Program-made: the position numbers and the translations under genes
Origin: Congregicoccus sp964517665
Lineage (GTDB): Bacteria; Verrucomicrobiota; Verrucomicrobiia; Opitutales; Opitutaceae
Direction of reading: 5' to 3'
Assembly (NCBI GenBank): GCA_964517665.1
Contig: CAZFCY010000128.1
Coordinates: 1 to 14,539, forward strand
Length of the DNA stretch: 14,539 bases
Shown here: positions 7,449-14,219 of the stretch, piece by piece
Numbering within the stretch: position 1 is the first letter of the stretch
Layout of the letters: every line of letters begins with the position of its first letter
The notes under the pieces: model-generated
What the model was told of the DNA's origin: nothing
The model's database searches: none
What the model saw: the letters and a program-made list of their open reading frames with translations, nothing else

Positions 7449-8153
7449 ATGAATTTCCAGGAACGCTCCCTTTTCGAACTCTTCTCGCTCGGCGGCCCCA
7501 TCATGTGGGTGCTGCTCGCGCTCAGCGTCGTCGGATTGCTCTTGTTCGTGGAGCGCGCGCTCTACCTCCATCGCGGCCAGATCCGCTCCACCCAGTTTCT
7601 CGACGGGATCAAGAACATCGTGCGCAAGCAGCGCGTCGTCGAGGCGTTGACCGTGGCCGAGGAGACGCCGGGCCCGGTCGCCGCGATGGTGAAGGCGGGC
7701 CTGCTCCATTACGAGGAGCCGGAGGACAGGATCCGATCGGCCATGACCGAGGCCGCGCTCGTCGAGATCCCGGCGCTCGAGCGCCGCATCGGCTCGCTTT
7801 CCGCCATCGCGCAGGCGGCGCCGGCGCTGGGGTTGTTGGGAACGGTGCTGGGGATGATCTCGACCCTCCATCAATTCGAGCAGCAAGGCTCCTTCGCCGA
7901 GGGCGGCGCGCTTTCGGCCGGATTCTGGCAGGCGCTGCTGACCACGGCGGCCGGCCTCGCGATCGGCGTGACCGCGCGGCTCGCGCACCACTTCCTCCAC
8001 GGGCGGGTGCGCGCGCTGGTCCACGACATGGAGTGGGTTGGCAACGACCTCCTGCAGTTTCTCCTCGGAGAGCGCCGGCGCGCGGCCGTCGGCGCGCATC
8101 GGGAAACCACGGAACCCGCCGCGGTCCCGCCCGGAGCCGGCGCGGATCCATGA
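7449..8153 (+). CDS. MotA/TolQ/ExbB family motor protein with Glu-to-Gln change
   Basis: The 234-residue inner-membrane protein forms the channel-like stator with ExbD. Membrane segments lie at about 14-36, 118-142 and 155-177. The family core APALGLLGTVLGMISTL (124-140) keeps the Thr (132) that matches Thr148 of E. coli ExbB, and ALLTTAAGL (162-170) keeps the match to Thr181. The position of E. coli ExbB Glu176 (GIAEALLATA) is Gln161 here (GFWQALLTTA). I chose the start at 7449 because it gives the short N-terminus typical of the family; an ATG at 7401 in the same frame lies in the repeat. The gene overlaps exbD by ATGA, which implies coupled translation in stoichiometric amounts. Confidence 0.9.
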   Translation: MNFQERSLFELFSLGGPIMWVLLALSVVGLLLFVERALYLHRGQIRSTQFLDGIKNIVRKQRVVEALTVAEETPGPVAAMVKAGLLHYEEPEDRIRSAMTEAALVEIPALERRIGSLSAIAQAAPALGLLGTVLGMISTLHQFEQQGSFAEGGALSAGFWQALLTTAAGLAIGVTARLAHHFLHGRVRALVHDMEWVGNDLLQFLLGERRRAAVGAHRETTEPAAVPPGAGADP

Positions 8154-8605
8154 TCACCCGGCCGTTCAATTTCGAATCGCGCCTGAAGGAGCTGCCCACG
8201 CGGTTCGACAGCATCCCGTTCATCAATGTCGGGCTCCTGGGGTTGTTCTTCGTGCTCTTGAGTTCGCGGTTCGTCCTCGCCCCGGGGATCGCGATCGACC
8301 TGCCGACCGTGGAGGGCGTTCCCCGCGACGTGGCCGCGGCCAGCCGGGTGCTCACGCTCAGTGAAAGCCAGGGCGCGGAGATGCTCATCTTCGAGGGGCG
8401 GATGTGCACCCTGGAGTCGTTCAAGCAGCTCCTCGAGGCGCGCAAGGGCGAGTTCGAGTCGGACGTCCTGCTCGTGCGCGCCGACCGGGATGTCTCGCTC
8501 CAGTTGCTCGCGAAAGTGTGGGCGCTGGGCGCGCAGGCCGGCTTCAGCCGCATCCTCCTCGCGGCCGAGCCCGGCGCCGCGCGGACCGGCAATTTTCCGC
8601 AATGA
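8150..8605 (+). CDS. ExbD/TolR family protein with Asp-to-Asn change
   Basis: The 151-residue protein has one membrane segment (about 22-43), then a periplasmic domain ending in LLVRADRDVSLQLLAKVW...GFSRILLAAEP (107-141), the typical ExbD/TolR C-terminal motif with the ADxxV..Q.L pattern. In the membrane segment, E. coli ExbD reads PFIDVMLVLLIIF with the essential Asp25. Here the same stretch reads PFINVGLLGLFF, so the Asp is Asn26. The gene starts at 8150 inside the exbB stop and ends inside the start of the next gene (ATGA at 8602), so all three are translationally coupled. Confidence 0.9.
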   Translation: MITRPFNFESRLKELPTRFDSIPFINVGLLGLFFVLLSSRFVLAPGIAIDLPTVEGVPRDVAAASRVLTLSESQGAEMLIFEGRMCTLESFKQLLEARKGEFESDVLLVRADRDVSLQLLAKVWALGAQAGFSRILLAAEPGAARTGNFPQ

Positions 8606-9399
8606 CGGAGCGGGAAGAGGCGGTGTCGACGGAGGAGCCCGGGCGATCGGCGCGTCCGGCCGGACAGGCGCGCGGCCACCGGAAAACGCGCTGGACGGTC
8701 GCGGTCGCGACGACCTGCCTGCTGCACGGAGCGGCGTTCTTTCTCCTGAACATTCCGGTTCCGCACGTGACGCGCGACGCGCCGCCGCGGTCGCGGCTGA
8801 CGTGGATGGGCAGCAGCCCGTCGAATCCGGAATCGCTCCTCGGCGAACAGTTTCTGTTGTTCGACAACGCGCCGCTGTTTCTTCCGACGGATTGGAACGC
8901 GGCCGCCGCGGAAAACCTCGGCTCGACCGGGCGGTCGCCGGTGGAGATCTTCGAGGACTTTCAAACGCGGCTGTCCGTGGCGCCGGAACGAATTCCGGAA
9001 GCGCTTCCGATTCTGCCGGAGGGAGTCGAAACGCCGCTCGAGGGCGCGCGGACCTTCAAGTTCGATCTTCTCTCCGCGTTCGGTCGCGCCGATCGCGAGA
9101 CGGTCGCGCTTTCGTCCCGGCTCGCCCGCTTGGAGGTGCGGGAGGCTTTCTCCGGAAGGGTGGTGGGCTCGCGCGAAGTGGGGGTGGACGACGCGCCAGG
9201 CTCCTCGGAGTGGCCGGACTGGGAACCGTTCGAGATTCTGGTCGATGTGGACGCCGCCGGCTGGCAGGCGCCGCCCATGGTCGTCCGCGGTTCGGGCTCG
9301 CAGGCGGTGGACGTGTTCTTTCGCCGCTACATTCGCGAGCAGCTCCGGCCGAATCTGACCTTTGGCCCCGGGTATTACCGCGTCCTGGTCGGCCCGTGA
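8602..9399 (+). CDS. TonB-like single-span periplasmic protein
   Basis: The 265-residue product has about 30 cytoplasmic residues rich in charge, one membrane segment at 31-50 (WTVAVATTCLLHGAAFFLLN) and a periplasmic remainder. The segment resembles that of TonB, where SVCIHGAVV contains the functionally essential His20; here TCLLHGAAF keeps the histidine (His42). I see no long Pro-Glu/Pro-Lys spacer like that of E. coli TonB and no certain TonB C-terminal domain, though the tail (QAVDVFFRRYIREQLRPNL...YYRVLVGP, 234-265) is of the right size and place. Position after exbB-exbD with an ATGA overlap supports the role. It could instead be a TolA-like or novel transducer. Only 18 bp separate its stop from that of the converging gene. 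Confidence 0.65.
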   Translation: MTEREEAVSTEEPGRSARPAGQARGHRKTRWTVAVATTCLLHGAAFFLLNIPVPHVTRDAPPRSRLTWMGSSPSNPESLLGEQFLLFDNAPLFLPTDWNAAAAENLGSTGRSPVEIFEDFQTRLSVAPERIPEALPILPEGVETPLEGARTFKFDLLSAFGRADRETVALSSRLARLEVREAFSGRVVGSREVGVDDAPGSSEWPDWEPFEILVDVDAAGWQAPPMVVRGSGSQAVDVFFRRYIREQLRPNLTFGPGYYRVLVGP

Positions 9400-9417
9400 G
9401 CCCCGGCTGATCGTTTC

Positions 9418-11220
9418 TCACCTGGCGCCTGATTTCCACCATTCCGGCGGATCGTCTTCGAAGGTCACGCGCTGACCGGAATCCGGGTGCGTGAAGGTCA
9501 GCCGGCATGCGTGGAGGCAGAGCGGCGGATCCTCGAGGCGGAGCGTTTGCGTCGCGCCGAGCCGGCCGCCGGGAAGGTAGGTCGGGTCGCCGCAGATGGG
9601 CAGGCCGAGATGCCAGAGGTGGGCGCGGATCTGGTTGGTGCGCCCCGTTTTGGGATGCGCCTCGAGAAGGCTCGTGCCATCCGCGAGGCGCGCGGCGACG
9701 ACGAACGCGGTCGTCGCCGCAAGGCCCGATTCCGTGTCGATCACGCGCGCGCCAGCCTCGCTCGTGGCCGCGCCGATCGGCGCGGCGCATTCGAAAAGGT
9801 CGTCCGCCGGATGCCCCTGGGCGCGCGCGAGGTAGGTCTTCTCCACCTCGCCGCGCGCGAACTGCGGCTGGAGCCGGCCCGCGACCTGGCGCGTGCGGGC
9901 GCAGACGACGAGCCCCGTCGTGTTTGCGTCGAGCCGGTGCGCCGCGCGCGGGCGGTGAGGCGCGTAGGCCGCGGCGAGCAGATGCTCGAGCGTGTTGCGA
10001 TTGAAACGCCCGCTCGCGTGCATCGGCAGCGGAGCCGGCTTGCGCAGCACGATGATCGCGTCGTCCTCGTGCAGGATGCGGATGCCGGCGTCGACATCCG
10101 GTTCGATCGTGGCCGGTTGCGCGTGCGTGTGCCATTCGCCGGCGCGCACGATCTGATCGGCGGCGCGGGGTTTGTCGGATGGGCCGAGCAGCCGGCCGGC
10201 GGCGCAGATTTCCAGCCAGCGCTCGCGGGCATGATGAGGAAACATGCGGCAGAGCGCGTCGATCAACGAGGCTCCGTCGAGCGCGGGCGGAATCAACAGC
10301 GGACGCCGGTTGTCATAGGGAATCGAGCCGGGCAGGGGAGTGGCCGCGCGCCGCAACGCCTCGTGCCGGCGCCGGATGTTGTCCGCCCGCTCCTCCTCCG
10401 AGGCGCGGTGACAATGCGGGCACGCGCGCGGCGGCTGGTAATGCGGGTGCGCCTGCTCCTCCGTATTCAGAGGAGCCATGCAGTTGAAACAAACCGCCGC
10501 CGCCGTCTCGCGCAGCGCGGGATCGACGCCCACGCGTTGATCGAAAACGAAGCACTCGCCCTCGTAGTGATCGCCGCCCACCTCCTCGAAATATTTCAGG
10601 ATGCCGCCCTCGAGTTGGAAAACGTGCTTGAAGCCCTCGCGCTCCATGAATGGGCCGGCTTTCTCGCAACGGATCCCGCCCGTGCAAAACATCACGATCG
10701 GCTGCTCCTTCAATTCCGCGGGCAACGCGCGCGCCGCATCCGGAAACTCGCGAAAGTGGCCGATGCCGGCGGCGCGCGCGCCCTTGAAGGTGCCGAGCCT
10801 CACCTCGTAGTCGTTGCGCGTGTCCAGCAGCGTGACGGGTTTTCCCTCGTCGAGCCATCGCTTGAGCGCGCGCGCGGAAAGTTTCGGCGTGGCGCGGCGG
10901 CCCGGGTCGATGCCTTCCACGCCGAACGCGATGATCTCCTTCTTGATCCGCACGAGCATGCGGTTGAACGGCTGGCGCTCGCTCGCGCTGTATTTCGGCG
11001 CGAGATCGGCGAAGCCGGGGATCGCGCGCAGGTGATCGACCAGCGCGTCCACCGATTCGCGCGCGCCGGCGACGAAGAGATTGATGCCTTCCGTGCTGAG
11101 CAGGATCGTGCCCCTCAGGCCGAGTTCGCGGCACCGGGCGATGAGTCCGGCCCGCCGCGTCTTGAGATCGTCGAGCGGCGCGAACTTGTAGGCGGAGATG
11201 TTGGTTACAACCGGGCTCAT
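9418..11220 (-). CDS. Fused TrhO-type tRNA uridine-34 hydroxylase / RluA-type pseudouridine synthase
   Basis: The 600-residue protein joins two RNA-modification enzymes. Residues 1-290 match TrhO/YceA, which hydroxylates U34 of tRNA. They have the start VVTNISAYKFAPLDDL, GTILLSTEGIN (37-47), a rhodanese domain with active-site Cys179 in MFCTGGIRCEKAG, and a zinc-type ending with CFNC (244-247) and CPHC (267-270). Residues 315-366 may be a degenerate S4-like region. Residues 380-600 are an RluA-family pseudouridine synthase with HRLDANTTG (428-436; catalytic Asp431), KTYLA (461-465) and the HPKTGRTNQIRAHL motif (522-535). The lengths fit two complete domains in one frame without a stop. GAGG nine bases before the ATG is a fair ribosome site. 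The RNA target of the second half cannot be told from the sequence. Confidence 0.92.
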   Translation of the reverse strand: MSPVVTNISAYKFAPLDDLKTRRAGLIARCRELGLRGTILLSTEGINLFVAGARESVDALVDHLRAIPGFADLAPKYSASERQPFNRMLVRIKKEIIAFGVEGIDPGRRATPKLSARALKRWLDEGKPVTLLDTRNDYEVRLGTFKGARAAGIGHFREFPDAARALPAELKEQPIVMFCTGGIRCEKAGPFMEREGFKHVFQLEGGILKYFEEVGGDHYEGECFVFDQRVGVDPALRETAAAVCFNCMAPLNTEEQAHPHYQPPRACPHCHRASEEERADNIRRRHEALRRAATPLPGSIPYDNRRPLLIPPALDGASLIDALCRMFPHHARERWLEICAAGRLLGPSDKPRAADQIVRAGEWHTHAQPATIEPDVDAGIRILHEDDAIIVLRKPAPLPMHASGRFNRNTLEHLLAAAYAPHRPRAAHRLDANTTGLVVCARTRQVAGRLQPQFARGEVEKTYLARAQGHPADDLFECAAPIGAATSEAGARVIDTESGLAATTAFVVAARLADGTSLLEAHPKTGRTNQIRAHLWHLGLPICGDPTYLPGGRLGATQTLRLEDPPLCLHACRLTFTHPDSGQRVTFEDDPPEWWKSGAR

Positions 11221-11283
11221 GCGGACAAACCTCGATTAGGCCGCCTCGCGCCTTGTTCGCCAAGCCCGCAAAAACGCTCTTTC

Positions 11284-11308
11284 CGCAGCCCTCCCGGGCA
11301 GGGCTGCG
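11284..11308 (-). terminator. Hairpin after the Gfo/Idh/MocA gene, possible weak terminator
   Basis: CGCAGCCCT (11284-11292) and AGGGCTGCG (11300-11308) form a perfect 9-bp stem with a CCCGGGC loop. On the minus strand a short T run (11271-11275) follows about ten bases later, so termination would be weak. The loop region is part of a 17-mer found again at 13840-13856, so it may be a dispersed palindrome that serves as a terminator. Confidence 0.45.
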
Positions 11309-11333
11309 AGGCGGCCGCGGTTTTCGCGCTCGC

Positions 11334-12461
11334 TCAGACCGGCACTTCCACCCGGCGGCCGTCGTTGCGGGCGGATTCATAGATGGCGGTAACGATCCGC
11401 ATGTCGCGCCGCCCCATCTCGCCCGGGACGATGCTTTCCCCGCCGTCGAGGATGACCCGGGCAAACGCGTCCATTTGCGCCGCCTGCTGATTCACGGACG
11501 AAGCGGGCAGCGGTCCGCGGCTCGTGCGCGCGCGCAATCCGCCGTAGGAAAAGGCCGGCTCGATCTCGATCCAGCCTTCGGGCGACTCCGCGCGGAAGCG
11601 GTTGTAGGATTCGTTATAGCTCGTGCGTCCCTCGCAGTGGACTCCGCCGGGAAACTCGAGGTCGAACTCGAGCGTTTCCTCGACCTCGTCGAAAAACTCC
11701 GGACGCGTCTTCGGCAGCTCGCGCGCGGTCACGGCGACCGGCGCCGCGCCCGCGGCCATGCAGGCGGACTGTATCACATATATCCCCACGTCCATGAGCG
11801 GCCCGCCGCCGCCGAGCTTCTGCGTTGTCCGCCAGGTCTGGCGGCTCGCGCGGAAACCGAAGGCGCCGTTGATCGCGTTGAACGGGCCGAAGTCGGCGCC
11901 GCTCGCGAGCCGCTTCACCTCCTGATGGATGGGATGATAATGGAGGCGGTACCCGATCGAGAGCTTCACGCCCGCCTCGCGGCAGGCCTCGATCATCGCG
12001 TCGCACTCCGCCACGGACACGGCCATCGGCTTTTCGCAGATGATGTGTTTTCCCGTCTTCGCCGCGCGGATCGTGTGCGCGGCGTGCAGGCCCGGAGGGG
12101 TGACAATATAGATGACATCGATCGCGGGATTGTCGGCGATGCGCGTCATGGTGTCGTAATCATATATGCTGTTTTCCGGGAACCCGTGCTCGCGCGCCCA
12201 GCGCACGCCTTTCGCGCGCTCGCCGGTGACGACTCCGGCCAGCCGGCAATGTCGCGTCTCGCGCAGCGCGGGCCCGAGCTGTCCGGTGCTGTAGCCGCCG
12301 AGGCCGACGAGGGCGACGCCCAGTTTTCGCCCGCCGCCGGCGCCTTCCGCCGCGCGCGCCCGTGGCGCGAGGCTCATGCCGGCCGCCAGCGCCGCGGCGC
12401 CGACCGACAATTCGTGGAGAAACGCACGACGACTCGTGCCCGGACGGGGATGCTTGCTCAT
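11334..12461 (-). CDS. Tat-exported Gfo/Idh/MocA oxidoreductase, glucose-fructose oxidoreductase-like
   Basis: The 375-residue product opens with a twin-arginine signal (TSRRAFLHEL, Arg11-Arg12, then an alanine-rich stretch to ARA at about residues 35-37), so it should be folded with its cofactor and moved to the periplasm. The Rossmann motif VGLGGYS (52-58) binds NAD(P), and EKP is at 143-145. GYRLHYHPIHQE (170-181) and GGGPLMDVGIYV (217-229; Asp224 and Tyr228) match the glucose-fructose oxidoreductase branch, where the Asp/Tyr pair is catalytic. Those enzymes keep NADP tightly bound and shuttle hydride between sugars; the substrate here is unknown. It could also be a generic sugar dehydrogenase of the family. 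It is on the same strand as the fused RNA-modification gene, 113 bp downstream of it in transcription order, with a hairpin between, so co-transcription is uncertain. Confidence 0.88.
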   Translation of the reverse strand: MSKHPRPGTSRRAFLHELSVGAAALAAGMSLAPRARAAEGAGGGRKLGVALVGLGGYSTGQLGPALRETRHCRLAGVVTGERAKGVRWAREHGFPENSIYDYDTMTRIADNPAIDVIYIVTPPGLHAAHTIRAAKTGKHIICEKPMAVSVAECDAMIEACREAGVKLSIGYRLHYHPIHQEVKRLASGADFGPFNAINGAFGFRASRQTWRTTQKLGGGGPLMDVGIYVIQSACMAAGAAPVAVTARELPKTRPEFFDEVEETLEFDLEFPGGVHCEGRTSYNESYNRFRAESPEGWIEIEPAFSYGGLRARTSRGPLPASSVNQQAAQMDAFARVILDGGESIVPGEMGRRDMRIVTAIYESARNDGRRVEVPV

Positions 12462-12545
12462 GGCTTTGAGTGAAATGAAAAATCAAGAACTGCGAGTTAA
12501 GAAACGGATTACATCGCGCCCGCGGCGGCGCCAGCCTCTTTCCAC
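12462..12545. promoter_or_regulatory. Divergent intergenic region
   Basis: These 84 bp separate two outward-facing starts. The left half (12470-12510) is unusually A/T-rich for this genome (GAAATGAAAAATCAAGAAC), as expected for a promoter. No boxes can be assigned firmly. Confidence 0.35.
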
Positions 12546-13064
12546 ATGCCTCATTCGATGAATCACTGCGCCCTCTTCATCGACGAGCTTCTCGCGCGGG
12601 CGGACCGGTCGGCGCGCGTCGCCGGCCTTCGCCGGCGCCGCCGCTGGCTCGCGGTCGATCTGGTTTATCGGCTCGTCCCGCCGGCGCGCATATCCGGCCT
12701 CGACATCCGCTGGCTGATCGTGGGCTCCGATCCGGAAGCCGCGTCGCGCGACCGCGATCCGGAGGCGGTCGGCGCGGGTGGATTCAAGCGCGCGCTCGTG
12801 CGCGGCGGGCAGGACGAGGAGGTGGTCCGGCACCTCGCCGCATCAGCCGCGGCGGTGCTGATGCGGCGGCGCTGGCTGGTTTTTGCGGCCAGCATGATCG
12901 ACTGGGCGCAGGGCTGGTTTCGCGCGAGCCGCGCGGAGTCGAAGGCCGAGGTCTCCGGCAACCGCGCCGGCGCCGAAGTCGGCGGGATTCTGGACGCGCT
13001 CCTTTCCGGAAGGATGACGCGAGACGCCGCGCGGGAGGCGTTGATTCAACTGCTTTGCGAATGA
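12546..13064 (+). CDS. Hypothetical protein, unrecognised
   Basis: The 172-residue product matches nothing I recognise. I accept it as a gene because third codon positions are strongly G/C throughout, as in its neighbours, and the region would otherwise be empty. It starts MPHSMNHCALFIDELLARAD; a second Met at codon 5 (12558) is possible, and neither has a clear ribosome site. It has an Arg-rich patch at 25-33, a weakly hydrophobic segment near 96-124 (LAASAAAVLMRRRWLVFAAS) and an amphipathic C-terminal helix pair (GGILDALLSGRMTRDAAREAL, 146-166). There is no signal peptide, so it is probably cytoplasmic. It overlaps the converging membrane-protein gene by 19 bp at the 3' ends. Confidence 0.6.
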   Translation: MPHSMNHCALFIDELLARADRSARVAGLRRRRRWLAVDLVYRLVPPARISGLDIRWLIVGSDPEAASRDRDPEAVGAGGFKRALVRGGQDEEVVRHLAASAAAVLMRRRWLVFAASMIDWAQGWFRASRAESKAEVSGNRAGAEVGGILDALLSGRMTRDAAREALIQLLCE

Positions 13065-13783
13065 CCGGAGGCGACGCGAGCGGGCGCGGCTGAGTCGGCG
13101 CGCGCGCCCGTTCCATGCGAGGCGTGCTTTTTCTTCTTCTTCTCACGCGCAAACTGGACGCGCAGGCGGCGGAACAGCCACGCGGAGGTTCCGGAGATCA
13201 CGATCGTGTAGATCACGAGGTAGGCGATGCGCGCGGGCGTGAGGTGCTCGCTCATGTCGCCGAAAGCCACCGACACGATCGAGCGCACGGTGTGAAGGGA
13301 GCCGCTGATCAGGAGATAGATGGGAAACGGCACGCCGATGAGCGGGAGCACGTAGATCGTCGCGACATAAGGCACGCCCGGTATCAGCGCGGTGAATACA
13401 GTGACCGGCACATGGGTGGATTTCGGGATGCGCTTGCGGACATTGGCGAGGCGCTGCTCGAAGAAATGCGGCGCCACGCGCACCGCCGCCCAGGCGAGGA
13501 TGTGCTGCAAGACGACCGAAAGCGCGATGAGCAGCAGGCCGGCCATCCAGCCGAAGCGGACGCCGACGATGACGTGCAGGGGCGTGACCGGAAACGCGAG
13601 AAGCGGCAGGATGGTGAGCGCGGCGAACAACGCCGGCCCGTCCAGCTCCTCGATGCGGGCGCGGATCTCGTCGATGCGCAGGTGTTTTCTGAATACAAAG
13701 AGGAGAATCGCCGCGGCCAGCAGCGCGCAGGCGAGTGTCACGCGCTCTGGAGTGACGTGTTTGCGCCAGGTCTCGCGCTTCAA
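13046..13783 (-). CDS. VTT/TVP38 (DedA-related) family membrane protein
   Basis: The frame stays open far upstream, but the upstream part is Arg/Pro-rich and does not look coding. I place the start at TTG (13783), six bases after a strong AGGGAGG ribosome site, giving 245 residues (MKRETWRKHVTPERVT...). Membrane segments lie near 14-31, 51-68, 72-98, 124-160 and 184-203. The family core is visible as FPVTPLHVIVGVRFGWMAG (64-82) and the re-entrant motif TALIPGVPYVATIYVLPLIG (131-150). Relatives of this family move or scramble lipids between leaflets; the exact role here is unknown. The tail is lysine-rich (REKKKKKH, 213-220) and then disordered. The ribosome site can be locked in a hairpin. 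Confidence 0.85.
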   Translation of the reverse strand: MKRETWRKHVTPERVTLACALLAAAILLFVFRKHLRIDEIRARIEELDGPALFAALTILPLLAFPVTPLHVIVGVRFGWMAGLLLIALSVVLQHILAWAAVRVAPHFFEQRLANVRKRIPKSTHVPVTVFTALIPGVPYVATIYVLPLIGVPFPIYLLISGSLHTVRSIVSVAFGDMSEHLTPARIAYLVIYTIVISGTSAWLFRRLRVQFAREKKKKKHASHGTGARADSAAPARVASGHSQSS

Positions 13784-13788
13784 TGACG

Positions 13789-13824
13789 GCCTCCCTGTGG
13801 GCCTGTCCGGGAGGACAGGGAGGC
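13789..13824 (-). promoter_or_regulatory. Leader hairpins over the ribosome site of the VTT gene
   Basis: In the minus-strand transcript GCCTCCCTGT (13824-13815) can pair with ACAGGGAGGC (13798-13789), which contains the ribosome site AGGGAGG. The alternative 7-bp stem CCTGTCC/GGACAGG (13819-13813 with 13808-13802) shares bases with the first and would leave the ribosome site free. The two stems exclude each other. It may be a translational switch or only a dispersed palindrome used as a leader. Confidence 0.45.
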
Positions 13825-13839
13825 TCGACTCCGGTCCCC

Positions 13840-13856
13840 GCCCTCCCGGGCAGGGC
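13840..13856. repeat. 17-bp palindromic repeat, second copy
   Basis: GCCCTCCCGGGCAGGGC here is identical to 11288-11304 in another intergenic region, and a divergent relative (CCTGTCCGGGAGGACAGG) lies at 13802-13819. All are outside genes. Confidence 0.6.
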
Positions 13857-14155
13857 CACAGGGCAATCCCGGGCTCCTTCGACGTTGTTTCATCCCGCCA
13901 TGCATTGCAGGTGCGGGCAGACTGCCGGGCGGGGAGGCGCGCGCAAAGGCGAAAGGGCGTGGATGCATGGGTTTTGCCGATGCCACATGCATGCCAGCGG
14001 AGGGAATCGACTCCCGGCCTTCGCCGGACGTTCCCGCGCTTCCGGGCCGGGCGGCCGTGAGAAGGGCGGCATGCAGGGCGTCGCGCGGGCAAACGTCGCA
14101 ATCTGCACGCGCGTCTGATTGCGCGCGCGGGACGCGCGCGGCCGCCTTGCGGGCA

Positions 14156-14191
14156 AAAAGAAAAACCCCGCGCCGGTGAGAGCGCGGGGTT
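14156..14191 (-). terminator. Rho-independent terminator of the ppdK gene
   Basis: Read on the minus strand, AACCCCGCGC, an 8-base loop and GCGCGGGGTT (arms 14182-14191 and 14164-14173) form a perfect 10-bp stem followed directly by a T tract (14165-14156, one interruption). It lies 28 bp after the ppdK stop. Confidence 0.92.
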
Positions 14192-14219
14192 GGAAGGAAG
14201 GAACGAAGCAGACTCGCGC

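Larger units (their letters stand above)
13784..14155. other. Long intergenic stretch without a convincing gene
   Basis: Between the VTT gene start and the terminator of the ppdK gene I see no credible coding frame. The open frames are Gly/Arg/Pro-rich and lack family signatures. The stretch holds the hairpins described separately, three ATGCAT hexamers (13900-13905, 13963-13968, 13987-13992) and presumably the promoter of the VTT gene. Confidence 0.6.

Noticed and set aside
4647..8099. Very long open frame (1150 codons) on the minus strand across the TPR and motor genes
   Set aside because: It lies antisense to genes with clear signal peptides, TPR pattern and ExbB motifs. Its product is Arg/Glu-rich without any domain; such frames are common opposite high-GC genes.
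9400..9417. Bidirectional terminator between the converging genes
   Set aside because: Only 18 bp separate the stops, with no stem or T run visible there.
9487..11382. Plus-strand open frame of 631 codons opposite the TrhO-RluA fusion
   Set aside because: The minus strand carries complete catalytic motifs of two enzyme families. The plus-strand product is a low-complexity Arg/Ala/Glu shadow.
13784..14101. ATG start at 14101 for the VTT protein
   Set aside because: The added 106 residues are Arg/Pro-rich and unlike any family member. TTG at 13783 has an ideal ribosome site and gives a normal length.
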